In this document: positions 1 to 6,191 of the stretch, piece by piece | How the letters are laid out: every line of letters begins with the position of its first letter | How positions within the stretch are numbered: position 1 is the stretch's first letter | From: JANWHZ01 sp035545555 | Lineage (GTDB): Bacteria > Patescibacteriota > Saccharimonadia > Saccharimonadales > UBA4665 | Assembly: GCA_035545555.1 (NCBI GenBank) | Contig: DASZYD010000025.1 | Coordinates: forward strand, 1 to 26,595 | DNA length: 26,595 nucleotides | Direction of reading: 5' to 3' | Program-made: the position numbers and the translations under genes | The notes under the pieces: generated by a model | Seen by the model: only the letters and a program-made list of their open reading frames with translations | The model's database searches: none | Told to the model about the DNA's origin: nothing

Positions 1-65
1 CCGGAGCGGACCATCACCAGGTCGCCCTTTTTCAGGCGGATCTTAAATCGTTTCTGCGCTTCCAT
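1..65 (-). CDS. rplX: Ribosomal protein uL24 (L24), N-terminal fragment
   Basis: Only the first 21 codons are inside the window. They read Met-Glu-Ala-Gln-Lys-Arg-Phe and then a KIRLKKGDLVMVRSG-like stretch, the basic KOW-type opening typical of L24, an early assembly protein of the large subunit. The start codon lies one base after the rplN stop (TAG-T-ATG). A GAGG Shine-Dalgarno sits inside the last codons of rplN, so translation is probably coupled. Position after rplN is the conserved S10/spc order. The rest of the gene lies beyond the left edge. Confidence 0.9.
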   Translation of the reverse strand, partial: MEAQKRFKIRLKKGDLVMVRS

Positions 66-66
66 A

Positions 67-435
67 CTAGAGTACCTCCGGGGCAAGGCTAATGATCTTG
101 ACAAACCCCAAATCACGCAGTTCGCGCGGGACCGGCCCGAAGATGCGGGTGGCGCGCGGCTGCTTTTCGTCGTCGATCAGCACGGCAGCATTGTCGGAGA
201 ATTTGATGGTCGAGCCGTCCGGACGGCGGATCTGCTCACGGGTGCGCACGACCACGGCCTTGACGACCGACTTCCTCTTGACGTTTCCGCTCGGGTTGGC
301 GTCTTTCACGCTGGCGACGATGATATCACCGACACGGGCGTAGCGACGACGGGTGCCGCCGAGTACGCGGATACACAGAAGCTCCTTCGCGCCGCTGTTA
401 TCGGCCACGTTCAGGCGGCTTTCTTGCTGAATCAT
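67..435 (-). CDS. rplN: Ribosomal protein uL14 (L14)
   Basis: A 122-residue protein, the standard length for L14. It opens with MIQQESRLNVADNSGAKE and contains the conserved GDIIVASVKDA and RIFGPVPREL blocks. L14 sits on the 50S face that meets the 30S subunit, near helix 95 and bridge B8. Its start overlaps the rpsQ stop in a TAATG, with an AAGGAG ribosome-binding site nine bases upstream inside rpsQ. Its last codons (Glu-Val-Leu-stop) contain the ribosome-binding site for rplX. No oddities in length or core motifs. Confidence 0.98.
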   Translation of the reverse strand: MIQQESRLNVADNSGAKELLCIRVLGGTRRRYARVGDIIVASVKDANPSGNVKRKSVVKAVVVRTREQIRRPDGSTIKFSDNAAVLIDDEKQPRATRIFGPVPRELRDLGFVKIISLAPEVL

Positions 436-704
436 TACATTATCTCCTTGTCGGCCTCGGTGAGCTCGGCTCGCTCAAGTACGCGCTCCAGCAGGAAATG
501 CTTGCGCTTGCTGATCGGCCGGGTCTCGGCAATTGCCACCTTATCGCCGACGTTGGCTTCATTCTTCTCGTCGTGAGCCATGTACTTGCGGCTTTCGGTG
601 TACTGTTTGCGGTAGATAGGGTGCGTCTTGCGGCTGCGCACGGTTACCACGATGGTCTTGTCGGCTGCGCTCGAGGAGACGGTTCCGATGATTGTTCGTG
701 CCAT
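435..704 (-). CDS. rpsQ: Ribosomal protein uS17 (S17)
   Basis: An 89-residue OB-fold protein. MARTIIGTVSS, the TIVVTVRSRKTHPIYRK segment and GDKVAIAETRPISKRKHF identify S17, a primary 16S rRNA binder that helps fold the 5' domain of the small subunit. It begins one base after the rpmC stop (TAA-T-ATG), with AAGGAGG embedded in the last rpmC codons. It overlaps rplN by one base. Its C-terminus, Lys-Glu-Ile-Met, is dictated partly by the AAGGAG ribosome-binding site for rplN. Confidence 0.98.
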   Translation of the reverse strand: MARTIIGTVSSSAADKTIVVTVRSRKTHPIYRKQYTESRKYMAHDEKNEANVGDKVAIAETRPISKRKHFLLERVLERAELTEADKEIM

Positions 705-705
705 A

Positions 706-906
706 TTACTTTGCCTCCTTTGTGAGTTGCTCGCCCAGCACGGTGAGCATGCGCGCCAGATCCTTGCGCTTGCTGCGGATGAGCCGGATGTTGTCCAGTT
801 CGCCCATGTGCAGGCGGCGCTTCAGATCTGCGATCTCGCCGCGGAGCTTGGTGCTCTCGGTAGCCAGATCGGCCGTGGATAGTTTGCGGATATCTGCAAC
901 TTTCAT
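706..906 (-). CDS. rpmC: Ribosomal protein uL29 (L29)
   Basis: A 66-residue helical-hairpin protein (MKVADIRKLSTADL..., with the usual RREIADL-like and DNIRLIRSKRKDLAR segments). It lies near the peptide exit of the 50S subunit and helps form the docking site for trigger factor, whose gene is also in this window. An in-frame GTG exists at 924, but the GAGGAGG ribosome-binding site lies between it and the ATG at 906, so 906 is the start. The gene follows rplP after a four-base gap and ends Lys-Glu-Ala-Lys, which carries the rpsQ ribosome-binding site. Confidence 0.95.
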   Translation of the reverse strand: MKVADIRKLSTADLATESTKLRGEIADLKRRLHMGELDNIRLIRSKRKDLARMLTVLGEQLTKEAK

Positions 907-910
907 GGCG

Positions 911-1324
911 TTATGCCTCCTCACGCGTGATAAACCGCGTCTTTACCGGCAATTTGTGGCTGGCCAGGCGCATGGCCTCGCGGGCCGTGGCCTCATCCAC
1001 ACTCTGCATTTCGAACAGAACGGTGCCGGGGCGCACCTTCGCCACGAAGAATTCTGGTGAACCCTTGCCGCTGCCCATCTTTACATCGAGCGGCTTGCGG
1101 GTTACGGGCGTATGCGGGAAAATGCGGATCCAGATTTTGCCGCCGCGTTTGATGTAGCGGGTCATGGCCTGGCGGGCGGCCTCAATTTGCCGTGAGGTAA
1201 TGCGCTCATGGCCCTGCGCCTGCAGCGCGAACTCGCCGAAGGCAATCCGGTTGCCGCTGGTGGCGACGCCGCGGATCTTGCCCTTGCGGACTTTTCTAAA
1301 TTTCGTACGAGCTGGCATCAACAT
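911..1324 (-). CDS. rplP: Ribosomal protein uL16 (L16)
   Basis: A 137-residue protein with the L16 landmarks MLMPARTKFRK at the start, GKIWIRIFPHTPVTRKP in the middle and KMGSGKGSPEFFVAKVRPG after it. L16 binds the elbow of the A-site tRNA and completes the functional core of the 50S subunit. The ATG at 1324 is preferred over the one two codons later because GAGG lies nine bases before it. The bacterial family also begins MLxPxRTKFRK. It starts two bases after the rpsC stop and ends Glu-Glu-Ala-stop, whose codons contain the GAGGAGG site of rpmC. Confidence 0.98.
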   Translation of the reverse strand: MLMPARTKFRKVRKGKIRGVATSGNRIAFGEFALQAQGHERITSRQIEAARQAMTRYIKRGGKIWIRIFPHTPVTRKPLDVKMGSGKGSPEFFVAKVRPGTVLFEMQSVDEATAREAMRLASHKLPVKTRFITREEA

Positions 1325-1326
1325 GG

Positions 1327-1956
1327 CTAGAGTACCTCACCTTTGTAGATCCACACTTTGACGCCGATCAGGCCGGCGGCCGTGTGTGCGTCAACGTGCG
1401 CGTAATCGATGTCGGCGCGCAGTGTATGTAGCGGCACCGAACCGAGCACTTCTTTTTCGCGGCGGGACATCTCGGCGCCGTTCAATCGGCCTGACACCTG
1501 GATGCGGACGCCCTTGGCGCCGGCGCGCATGGTGCTGGCCGCTGTCGATTTAACGGCGCGGCGAAAGCTGATGCGGCGCTCCAACTGGTGCGCGATGTTC
1601 TCGGCAACCAGTTTGGCATACAGCTCAGGTTTCTTGATCTCTTCGATATTGACGCGGACCGGGATGCCGTAGACTTTCTCGATAGCCTGCTTGAGTTCGG
1701 TTGCGCCGCTGCCGCCCCGGCCGATTACTACGCCCGCCTTCGCGGTTGTAATCGTGACGGTCACCAGGTTTGGCGTGCGGGCGATGTCAACGCGGTTGAC
1801 GGCGCCGCGGGAGCCGACCTTGTCTTGGATAAGCTTGCGGACCGCCAGGTCCTGGCCCAAGAATTTGGCGTAATCACGCCGGTCTACAAACCATTTGCTG
1901 CGCCAGTCTTTGTTGACCTGCAGGCGCATGGAAATCGGATTTACTTTCTGGCCCAT
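1327..1956 (-). CDS. rpsC: Ribosomal protein uS3 (S3)
   Basis: A 209-residue protein starting MGQKVNPISMRL, the S3 hallmark. It has a KH domain at about residues 38-106 with its GRGGSGATEL loop, and a C-terminal domain with the GAKGVRIQVSGRLNGAEM and HTAAGLIGVKVWIYKGE blocks. S3 lines the mRNA entry tunnel of the 30S subunit and contributes to the helicase activity. It overlaps the rplV stop in a TAATG. The family often has a longer basic tail; here the protein ends at KGEVL, with the ribosome-binding site for rplP inside these codons. Confidence 0.98.
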   Translation of the reverse strand: MGQKVNPISMRLQVNKDWRSKWFVDRRDYAKFLGQDLAVRKLIQDKVGSRGAVNRVDIARTPNLVTVTITTAKAGVVIGRGGSGATELKQAIEKVYGIPVRVNIEEIKKPELYAKLVAENIAHQLERRISFRRAVKSTAASTMRAGAKGVRIQVSGRLNGAEMSRREKEVLGSVPLHTLRADIDYAHVDAHTAAGLIGVKVWIYKGEVL

Positions 1957-2342
1957 TACTTGGTCTCCTTTGCGGCAGGTTCTGCCTTGGCCGGCTTCTT
2001 CACTTGGCGGGCCTCACCATCGACAACGACGCGAATGTGCGACGTCTTGCGCTGGAACGGCAGGGCGCGGCCATGGGCGGCCGGGTTGTAGCGCTTGAGG
2101 CGCGGGCCGGCAGTCACGCTGATCTCAACGATCCGCAGGGTATCCGGCTTGAGGTTATGATTATGGTCGGCATTGGCGCGGGCGCTCATGATGACTTTCT
2201 TGACTGCTACGGCACTACGACGCGGCGCGTGCTCTAAGATGGTGACAGCGTCGGCAACGGTACGGCCACGCACCAGGCCGGCCACAACGCCGACCTTACG
2301 CGGGCTCATGCGGACGCCTTTCGCGATAGCGATGACACTCAT
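1956..2342 (-). CDS. rplV: Ribosomal protein uL22 (L22)
   Basis: A 128-residue protein with the L22 core: MSPRKVGVVAGLVRGR near the start, SARANADHNHNL in the middle and the hairpin-side motif RALPFQRKTSHIRVVV. L22 spans the 50S domains, and its beta-hairpin forms part of the exit-tunnel constriction near L4. The last 15 or so residues (from VKKPAKAEPAAKETK) are a short Ala/Lys tail. The start overlaps the rpsS stop by four bases (ATGA). The terminal Lys-Glu-Thr-Lys codons hold the AAGGAG site for rpsC, which begins in a TAATG. Confidence 0.98.
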   Translation of the reverse strand: MSVIAIAKGVRMSPRKVGVVAGLVRGRTVADAVTILEHAPRRSAVAVKKVIMSARANADHNHNLKPDTLRIVEISVTAGPRLKRYNPAAHGRALPFQRKTSHIRVVVDGEARQVKKPAKAEPAAKETK

Positions 2343-2623
2343 GAGCTGGCTCCTTGTGCCTTGGCGAGCTTGCCGCCGTGGCCGCGGAACTTGCGCGTCG
2401 GCGCAAATTCACCCAACTTGTGGCCTACCATGTTTTCGGTGACGAACACCGGCACATGTACCCGGCCGTTGTGCACGGCGATGGTGCGGCCGACAAACTC
2501 CGGGCTGATGGTGCTGGCGCGTGCCCAGGTCTTAATGATGGTACGGTCCTGCGGGCCGAGTGCCGCGACTTTGCGTGCCAGCTTGAAGTCGACGTACGGT
2601 CCTTTCTTCAATGATCGACTCAT
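2339..2623 (-). CDS. rpsS: Ribosomal protein uS19 (S19)
   Basis: A 94-residue protein beginning MSRSLKKGPYVDFKL, with TWARASTISPEFVGRTIAVHNG and GHKLGEFAPTRKFRGH, all typical of S19 in the 30S head, where it contacts 50S bridge elements and S13. It starts 10 bases after the rplB stop with an AGAGGT ribosome-binding site in the gap. It ends in a TGA shared with the rplV ATG (ATGA overlap). This TGA is one of the clear UGA stops showing that UGA is not recoded. Confidence 0.98.
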   Translation of the reverse strand: MSRSLKKGPYVDFKLARKVAALGPQDRTIIKTWARASTISPEFVGRTIAVHNGRVHVPVFVTENMVGHKLGEFAPTRKFRGHGGKLAKAQGASS

Positions 2624-2633
2624 GGTTTACCTC

Positions 2634-3470
2634 TTATTTCCTCTTGGCCGCATGGCGACTTCTTAAAATAAACCGATCGGTACTCTTGCGGTGCCGGGTC
2701 TTGTAGCCGAGCGTCAGCTGGCCCCAAGGCGTACGCGGTGCCTTCTTGATACCGTGCTTACCACCGTCACCACCACCGTGTGGGTGATCGACTGCGTTCA
2801 TGTGCGAGCCGCGGACCGTCGGGCGAATGCCCATGTGGCGTTTGCGGCCGGCCTTGCCGAGCTTGACGTTCTGATGCTGCTCGTTGCCGACAACACCAAG
2901 GCTGGCAGTACATGTCAGATTGAACAGACGGACCTCGCCGCTGGGCATACGCACTTGGGCGTAGTCGCCTTCTTTAGCCATCAGCTGGGCACTGGCACCG
3001 GCGCTGCGGACGGCTTGTGCGCCGCGGCCGGGCTGCAGTTCGATGGCATGGATCGAGCTGCCCACCGGGATGTTAGCCAGCGGCAGCCGGTTGCCGGCTT
3101 CCACGGCGGCATCTTCGCCGCTGCGAATAGTCTGGCCGACCTTCATGCCGTTCGTTGCCAGAATGTAGTGATAGGCGCCTTTGTCATCTTTAATGCGGGC
3201 CAGGCGGGCGCTGCGGTTCGGGTCATATTCGATCTGCTCGACGGTCGCAGTCAGGCCGGCCGGCATGCGGAAGTCCACCTTGCGGTAGAACTGGCGGGCA
3301 CCGCCACCCTGGTGCCGCGTGGTAATGCGACCCTGGTTGTTGCGGCCGTTGCCGCGGCGCTTGGCCATCAGCAGCGAGCGCACCGGTTTCTTGGTCGTCA
3401 CCTCGTCGAAGTTCTGGGTGGTCATGCCGCGCAGGCCTGGCGTCATTGGGTTGTATGCTTTAATAGCCAT
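2634..3470 (-). CDS. rplB: Ribosomal protein uL2 (L2)
   Basis: A 278-residue protein of standard length. It shows the N-terminal MAIKAYNPMTPGLRGM, an OB-fold region with YDPNRSARLARI, the SH3-like middle (GAQAVRSAGASAQLMAKEG), and the VDHPHGGGDGGKHG loop with the His near the peptidyl transferase centre. L2 is a primary 23S binder needed for peptidyl transfer and subunit association. The loop reads MNAVDHPHGGGDGG where MNPVDHPHGGGEGR is more usual. It overlaps the rplW stop in a TAATG with a GGTG site upstream. The C-terminus is strongly basic (HRKSTDRFILRSRHAAKRK). Confidence 0.98.
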   Translation of the reverse strand: MAIKAYNPMTPGLRGMTTQNFDEVTTKKPVRSLLMAKRRGNGRNNQGRITTRHQGGGARQFYRKVDFRMPAGLTATVEQIEYDPNRSARLARIKDDKGAYHYILATNGMKVGQTIRSGEDAAVEAGNRLPLANIPVGSSIHAIELQPGRGAQAVRSAGASAQLMAKEGDYAQVRMPSGEVRLFNLTCTASLGVVGNEQHQNVKLGKAGRKRHMGIRPTVRGSHMNAVDHPHGGGDGGKHGIKKAPRTPWGQLTLGYKTRHRKSTDRFILRSRHAAKRK

Positions 3471-3925
3471 TATTTATCACCTTGCTTTCTGAAGATACGT
3501 AGGCCCTTGCCGCTGGCCTTAGGGGCTGGCGTTTCTTTCTTCGGAGCCGCCCGCTTGGTCTGTTTGGCGATCGCTTTGTCGGCATCGGCCTGCGCCTTTT
3601 GCTCTTTCTCTTCGGCCTCTTCTACGGCGGCGAAGATCGGCAGGCTCTGGCCTTCGGCCAGCTTGACGTACGCCTTAGCGATGTCGCTGCGGACGCCCTC
3701 ACCGGCGCGGCGTTTGCCGTTCAGCGAGATAGTACTCTTCACCTTGCCTTTGACGTTGGCAATATTTACCTTCGTCACTTTAACAGAGAATTGCGCTGCC
3801 ACCGCACGTGCCACGGCATGTTTGTTGGCATCCGCCGGTACGTCAAAGACGTAGACGCGCTGGGTCTGGGCGAGCGCATAGGTTTGCTCGCTCAGGCGCG
3901 GCCTCAGCATGAGTGTCTTTTCCAT
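3470..3925 (-). CDS. rplW: Ribosomal protein uL23 (L23) with a long charged tail
   Basis: A 151-residue protein. The first 100 residues are L23: MLRPRLSEQTYALAQ, YVFDVPADANKHAVARAVAAQFSVKV and GKVKSTISLNGKRRAG. L23 rims the polypeptide exit and is the main anchor for trigger factor and the signal recognition particle. Most bacterial L23 proteins end near residue 95-105. Here an Ala/Glu/Lys-rich segment of about 50 residues follows (from AAVEEAEEKEQKAQ through KKETPAPKASGK) and closes with GLRIFRKQGDK. The tail is in frame and has no sign of a frameshift. Start and stop both overlap neighbours as TAATG. Confidence 0.96.
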   Translation of the reverse strand: MEKTLMLRPRLSEQTYALAQTQRVYVFDVPADANKHAVARAVAAQFSVKVTKVNIANVKGKVKSTISLNGKRRAGEGVRSDIAKAYVKLAEGQSLPIFAAVEEAEEKEQKAQADADKAIAKQTKRAAPKKETPAPKASGKGLRIFRKQGDK

Positions 3926-4569
3926 TACTTCTTCTCCTCACTGTGGAGCCACGCGGTTGTCGTCTGCAGAGCCTCGGCTGTAAAGATGATGTGATCGGCG
4001 TTCAGCACGTCAAACACGTTGACGTAGGCAGCCTGCACCAGCTTGACGTCGGCCAGGTTGCGGCTGGCGCGCAGCAGCTCGTCGGTCTTGTGCTCGACGA
4101 CCAACAGTATCCGGCCAGTAGTGCTCATCTTAGCCAGCAGACTGCGTAGTGCAGCCGTCTTGGCGTCCTTCGGCTCCAGCGCCTCAATAACACTGATCTT
4201 GTTGTCCTGGGCAGCCAGGCTGAGTGCCTGGCGGATAGCCTGACGCTTAGCACTGAGGCTCAGCTTCTGGCTATAGTTTTCCATGCCGGTCGGTCCATGG
4301 ACGATACCGCCATGACGCCACTGTGGTGCGCGGATAGAGCCGATGCGGGCGCGGCCTGTACCTTTTTGCCGCCACGGCTTACGGCCACCACCGCTCACTT
4401 CGGCGCGGGTCTTGGTAACAGCCAGGTTCTGACGGCCGTTGGCCAGGTAGGCCGTGTAGGCTTGCTGCAGCAACGCGTGGTTCTTCGGGCTCACCCCGAA
4501 AACGCTTGCATCGAGCTTGGCGGCCGCGGTCGCCTTGGCACCAGTCTTGGTATACGTTGGCGTGGCCAT
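3925..4569 (-). CDS. rplD: Ribosomal protein uL4 (L4)
   Basis: A 214-residue protein with the L4 signature loop RAEVSGGGRKPWRQKGTGRARIGSIRAPQWRHGGIVHGP (residues about 57-95), which reaches into the exit tunnel. A C-terminal Rossmann-like domain follows. In E. coli L4 is also the autogenous regulator of the S10 operon, acting on the mRNA leader. The structured leader before rplC (5187-5317) is the natural place to look for such a site here. Its start overlaps rplC in a TAATG, and its end Ser-Glu-Glu-Lys-Lys encodes GAGGAG for rplW. Confidence 0.97.
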   Translation of the reverse strand: MATPTYTKTGAKATAAAKLDASVFGVSPKNHALLQQAYTAYLANGRQNLAVTKTRAEVSGGGRKPWRQKGTGRARIGSIRAPQWRHGGIVHGPTGMENYSQKLSLSAKRQAIRQALSLAAQDNKISVIEALEPKDAKTAALRSLLAKMSTTGRILLVVEHKTDELLRASRNLADVKLVQAAYVNVFDVLNADHIIFTAEALQTTTAWLHSEEKK

Positions 4570-5186
4570 TATTTTGCCTCCTTGATAATCACGATGCCCT
4601 GGCGGGGGCCAGGGACAGCGCCGGCAACCCCAATGATATTGTGCTCGGCATCAACCAAAGCAATCTTCAGGTTGCGGGTCGTGACTTGCTCATCACCCAT
4701 CTGGCCGGCCATGCGTTTGCCCTTGAAGATCTTCTGCGGGTACATAGAGCCGATGGAACCGACACGGCGGTAGCTGCGGCCACCATGCGTTTTGCGGCCG
4801 CGCTGGAAGTTGTGCCGCTTGATGGTGCCGGCCCAGCCCTTACCTTTGCTGGTGCCGGTCACATCGACCAGATCACCAATTGAAAAGACCTCGAGGTTTA
4901 TTTTTTCGCCAACCTTGAGGTCTTCAGTAATCTCGGGTACCCGGAACTCGCGAATAATCTTCGGGAGCATGCCGGCGGCCTTAAAATGAGCAACTTGCGC
5001 CTTGTTGACGCTACGCTCTTTGGCCGGCTCAAAGCCGACCTGGACGGCTGTATAACCGTCGGTCTCCTGGGTCTTGACTTGCGTCACGACGTTCGGACTA
5101 GCGGAAAGCAAGGTAACAGCCTGCACGGTACCATCTTCAGCGATGGTGCTGGTCATGCCAACCTTTCGGGTAATCAACGCTTTCAT
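4569..5186 (-). CDS. rplC: Ribosomal protein uL3 (L3)
   Basis: A 205-residue protein opening MKALITRKVGMTSTIAEDG. It has the SKGKGWAGTIKRHNFQRGRKTHG core, GSIGSMYPQKIFKGKRMAGQMG and NLKIALVDAEHNIIGVAGAVPG. L3 is an early 23S binder whose loop reaches the peptidyl transferase centre. The usual SHRAPGSIG element is SYRRVGSIG here. It is first in its own transcription unit: a promoter lies at 5312-5341, a leader of about 120 bases follows, and an AAGGA site precedes the ATG. In most bacteria rpsJ would be immediately upstream; here a membrane-protein gene lies between. Confidence 0.97.
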   Translation of the reverse strand: MKALITRKVGMTSTIAEDGTVQAVTLLSASPNVVTQVKTQETDGYTAVQVGFEPAKERSVNKAQVAHFKAAGMLPKIIREFRVPEITEDLKVGEKINLEVFSIGDLVDVTGTSKGKGWAGTIKRHNFQRGRKTHGGRSYRRVGSIGSMYPQKIFKGKRMAGQMGDEQVTTRNLKIALVDAEHNIIGVAGAVPGPRQGIVIIKEAK

Positions 5187-5223
5187 AGTTTCCTTACCGT
5201 ATTACTGTTGATAATCTCAGTAC

Positions 5224-5268
5224 AAAAAACGCCTGGTAACGGATGGTTTCCACCTCTGTTGAGGGCGG
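5224..5268 (-). promoter_or_regulatory. Candidate attenuator in the rplC leader
   Basis: On the transcribed strand a CGCC (5267-5264) can pair with GGCG (5233-5230), directly followed by six U (5229-5224). A competing hairpin, CCGCC(C)UC-AACA-GAGGUGG (5268-5250), uses the same left arm. The arrangement of an RNA that can form either a terminator-like or an alternative fold resembles L4-controlled attenuation of the E. coli S10 operon, but the closing stem is only four pairs. This is inferred from sequence by hand and not folded computationally. Confidence 0.35.
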
Positions 5269-5311
5269 ACCTATCAAGCGACACCAAGTCACCGCGTTTA
5301 TGACTTGCCTA

Positions 5312-5341
5312 AGGATATCACACCAGGATTACTCCTGTCAA
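5312..5341 (-). promoter_or_regulatory. Promoter of the rplC-rplX transcription unit
   Basis: The minus strand reads TTGACA (5341-5336), an 18-base spacer and TATCCT (5317-5312), with a TG one base before the -10 (extended -10). The predicted leader before rplC is about 120 bases. It lies just downstream of the membrane-protein gene ending at 5375. Confidence 0.75.
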
Positions 5342-5374
5342 TGTGTTGCGTATAATACTACGAGATCCGCCAAT

Positions 5375-5668
5375 CTAGAAGGTCACTAACAGGCCGACTT
5401 GCGACCAGAAGCCGACGAGCATTGCCACCAGCAACACCGCGAACTCCACCTTGCGGTCAATCTTGAAGTGGTCATGCGCCGCGAAGATCAGGCCGATGAC
5501 AAGCCCGATAGGGACAGGTATAAACACATCTTTGCCGCCGCTTTGGAATCGCAACCAGAGGCTGCCGATGATCACATACAACACGAGCTTGAGCACATAC
5601 ACGCTGTCGAGCTCTTGCGTAGGCGCGGCTTTGGCCCGCGTCGCACGCATACTTTTTTGTTTTGTCAT
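5375..5668 (-). CDS. Small three-helix membrane protein of unknown function
   Basis: A 97-residue protein I do not recognise. A basic, soluble N-terminus (MTKQKSMRATRAKAAP, net positive) is followed by three hydrophobic segments at about residues 24-42 (VYVLKLVLYVIIGSLWL), 49-65 (VFIPVPIGLVIGLIFAA) and 75-96 (EFAVLLVAMLVGFWSQVGLLV). HDHFKIDRK forms a short polar loop between helices 2 and 3. The positive N-terminus suggests it faces the cytoplasm. It stands alone between the rpsJ terminator (5711-5737) and the rplC promoter, with its own promoter whose -10 is only about nine bases from the ATG. No Shine-Dalgarno is visible, so a leaderless transcript is likely. Confidence 0.8.
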   Translation of the reverse strand: MTKQKSMRATRAKAAPTQELDSVYVLKLVLYVIIGSLWLRFQSGGKDVFIPVPIGLVIGLIFAAHDHFKIDRKVEFAVLLVAMLVGFWSQVGLLVTF

Positions 5669-5677
5669 GCTACCGCT

Positions 5678-5707
5678 AGTGTATCAGGTTGCGCAAGTCT
5701 ATGCCAA
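5678..5707 (-). promoter_or_regulatory. Promoter of the small membrane-protein gene
   Basis: Minus strand TTGGCA (5707-5702), an 18-base spacer and TACACT (5683-5678) preceded by TGA, an extended -10. The start codon at 5668 is nine bases past the -10, so the mRNA should begin at or a few bases before the ATG. Confidence 0.65.
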
Positions 5708-5710
5708 ACG

Positions 5711-5737
5711 AAAAGGACGCCCCGCAGGACGCCCTTT
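5711..5737 (-). terminator. Intrinsic terminator of rpsJ
   Basis: The transcribed strand forms an 11-pair stem, AAAGGGCGUCC with GGGCGUCCUUU (two G-U pairs), closed by a UGCG loop of the stable UNCG type and followed by U. It starts about 16 bases past the rpsJ stop codon, so rpsJ is transcribed separately from rplC. Confidence 0.8.
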
Positions 5738-5753
5738 CTCGGACAGGCCGGTA

Positions 5754-6080
5754 CTACATCTTGATTTCGACGTCACAACCGGCCGGCAGGCTCAGGTTCA
5801 TGAGACTGTCGATGGTCTTAGGCGTCGGGTCGAGAACGTCGATGAGGCGCTTATGCGTGCGCATCTCAAACTGCTCACGGCCTTTCTTGAAAACGTGCGG
5901 GCTCTTCACTACGGTGAAGGTACTGCGGTGCGTCGGCAGCGGGATTGGCCCGGCCAAGGTGGCACCAGTACGCAGAGCGGTATCTACGATCTGCTTGGCG
6001 GCCTGGTCGATCACGCGGTGGTCATAGGCCTTCAGACGGATGCGGATCCGCTGCTTTTGGTCTGTTTTGGCATCTGGCAT
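5754..6080 (-). CDS. rpsJ: Ribosomal protein uS10 (S10 / NusE)
   Basis: A 108-residue protein. After a short N-terminal extension (MPDAKTDQKQ) it shows RIRIRLKAYDHRVIDQAAKQIVDTA, the GPIPLPTHRSTFTVVKSPHV loop and MRTHKRLIDV, all diagnostic for S10. Besides its role in the 30S head, S10 acts as NusE in transcription antitermination and in NusG-mediated coupling. An AAGGAG site lies six bases before the ATG. The gene has its own promoter, a 46-base stem-loop in its leader and a terminator after it. It is therefore a single-gene unit detached from rplC, unlike the usual S10 operon. Confidence 0.97.
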   Translation of the reverse strand: MPDAKTDQKQRIRIRLKAYDHRVIDQAAKQIVDTALRTGATLAGPIPLPTHRSTFTVVKSPHVFKKGREQFEMRTHKRLIDVLDPTPKTIDSLMNLSLPAGCDVEIKM

Positions 6081-6098
6081 AAGAACTCCTTCTGTGCA

Positions 6099-6144
6099 AT
6101 GCCGTAACCTTGGTCGTGAGTGGCTACCGCCAAGTTCTCGGCAT
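6099..6144 (-). promoter_or_regulatory. Long stem-loop in the rpsJ leader
   Basis: The leader RNA contains AUGCCG-AG-AACUUGG at one side and CCAAGGUU-A-CGGCAU at the other. This gives 6 + 3 + 4 pairs with one small internal loop and a one-base bulge, enclosing a 16-base loop. It ends nine bases before the AAGGAG site. It is a candidate cis-regulatory element for rpsJ; the ligand or protein is unknown. Confidence 0.5.
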
Positions 6145-6162
6145 AATTACTATTTCGCAACA

Positions 6163-6191
6163 ATTATACAATACCTGCGCGAGGAAGCAAA
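6163..6191 (-). promoter_or_regulatory. Promoter of rpsJ
   Basis: A perfect TATAAT (6168-6163) on the minus strand with a poor -35 (TTTGCT, 6191-6186) at 17 bases. The predicted leader is about 75 bases and carries the stem-loop at 6099-6144. The -35 abuts an inverted repeat. Confidence 0.65.

Noticed and set aside
2691..3854. Long plus-strand open frame of 387 codons
   Set aside because: It is antisense to rplB and rplW, has no ribosome-binding site and no recognisable domains; long antisense frames are common opposite GC-rich genes.
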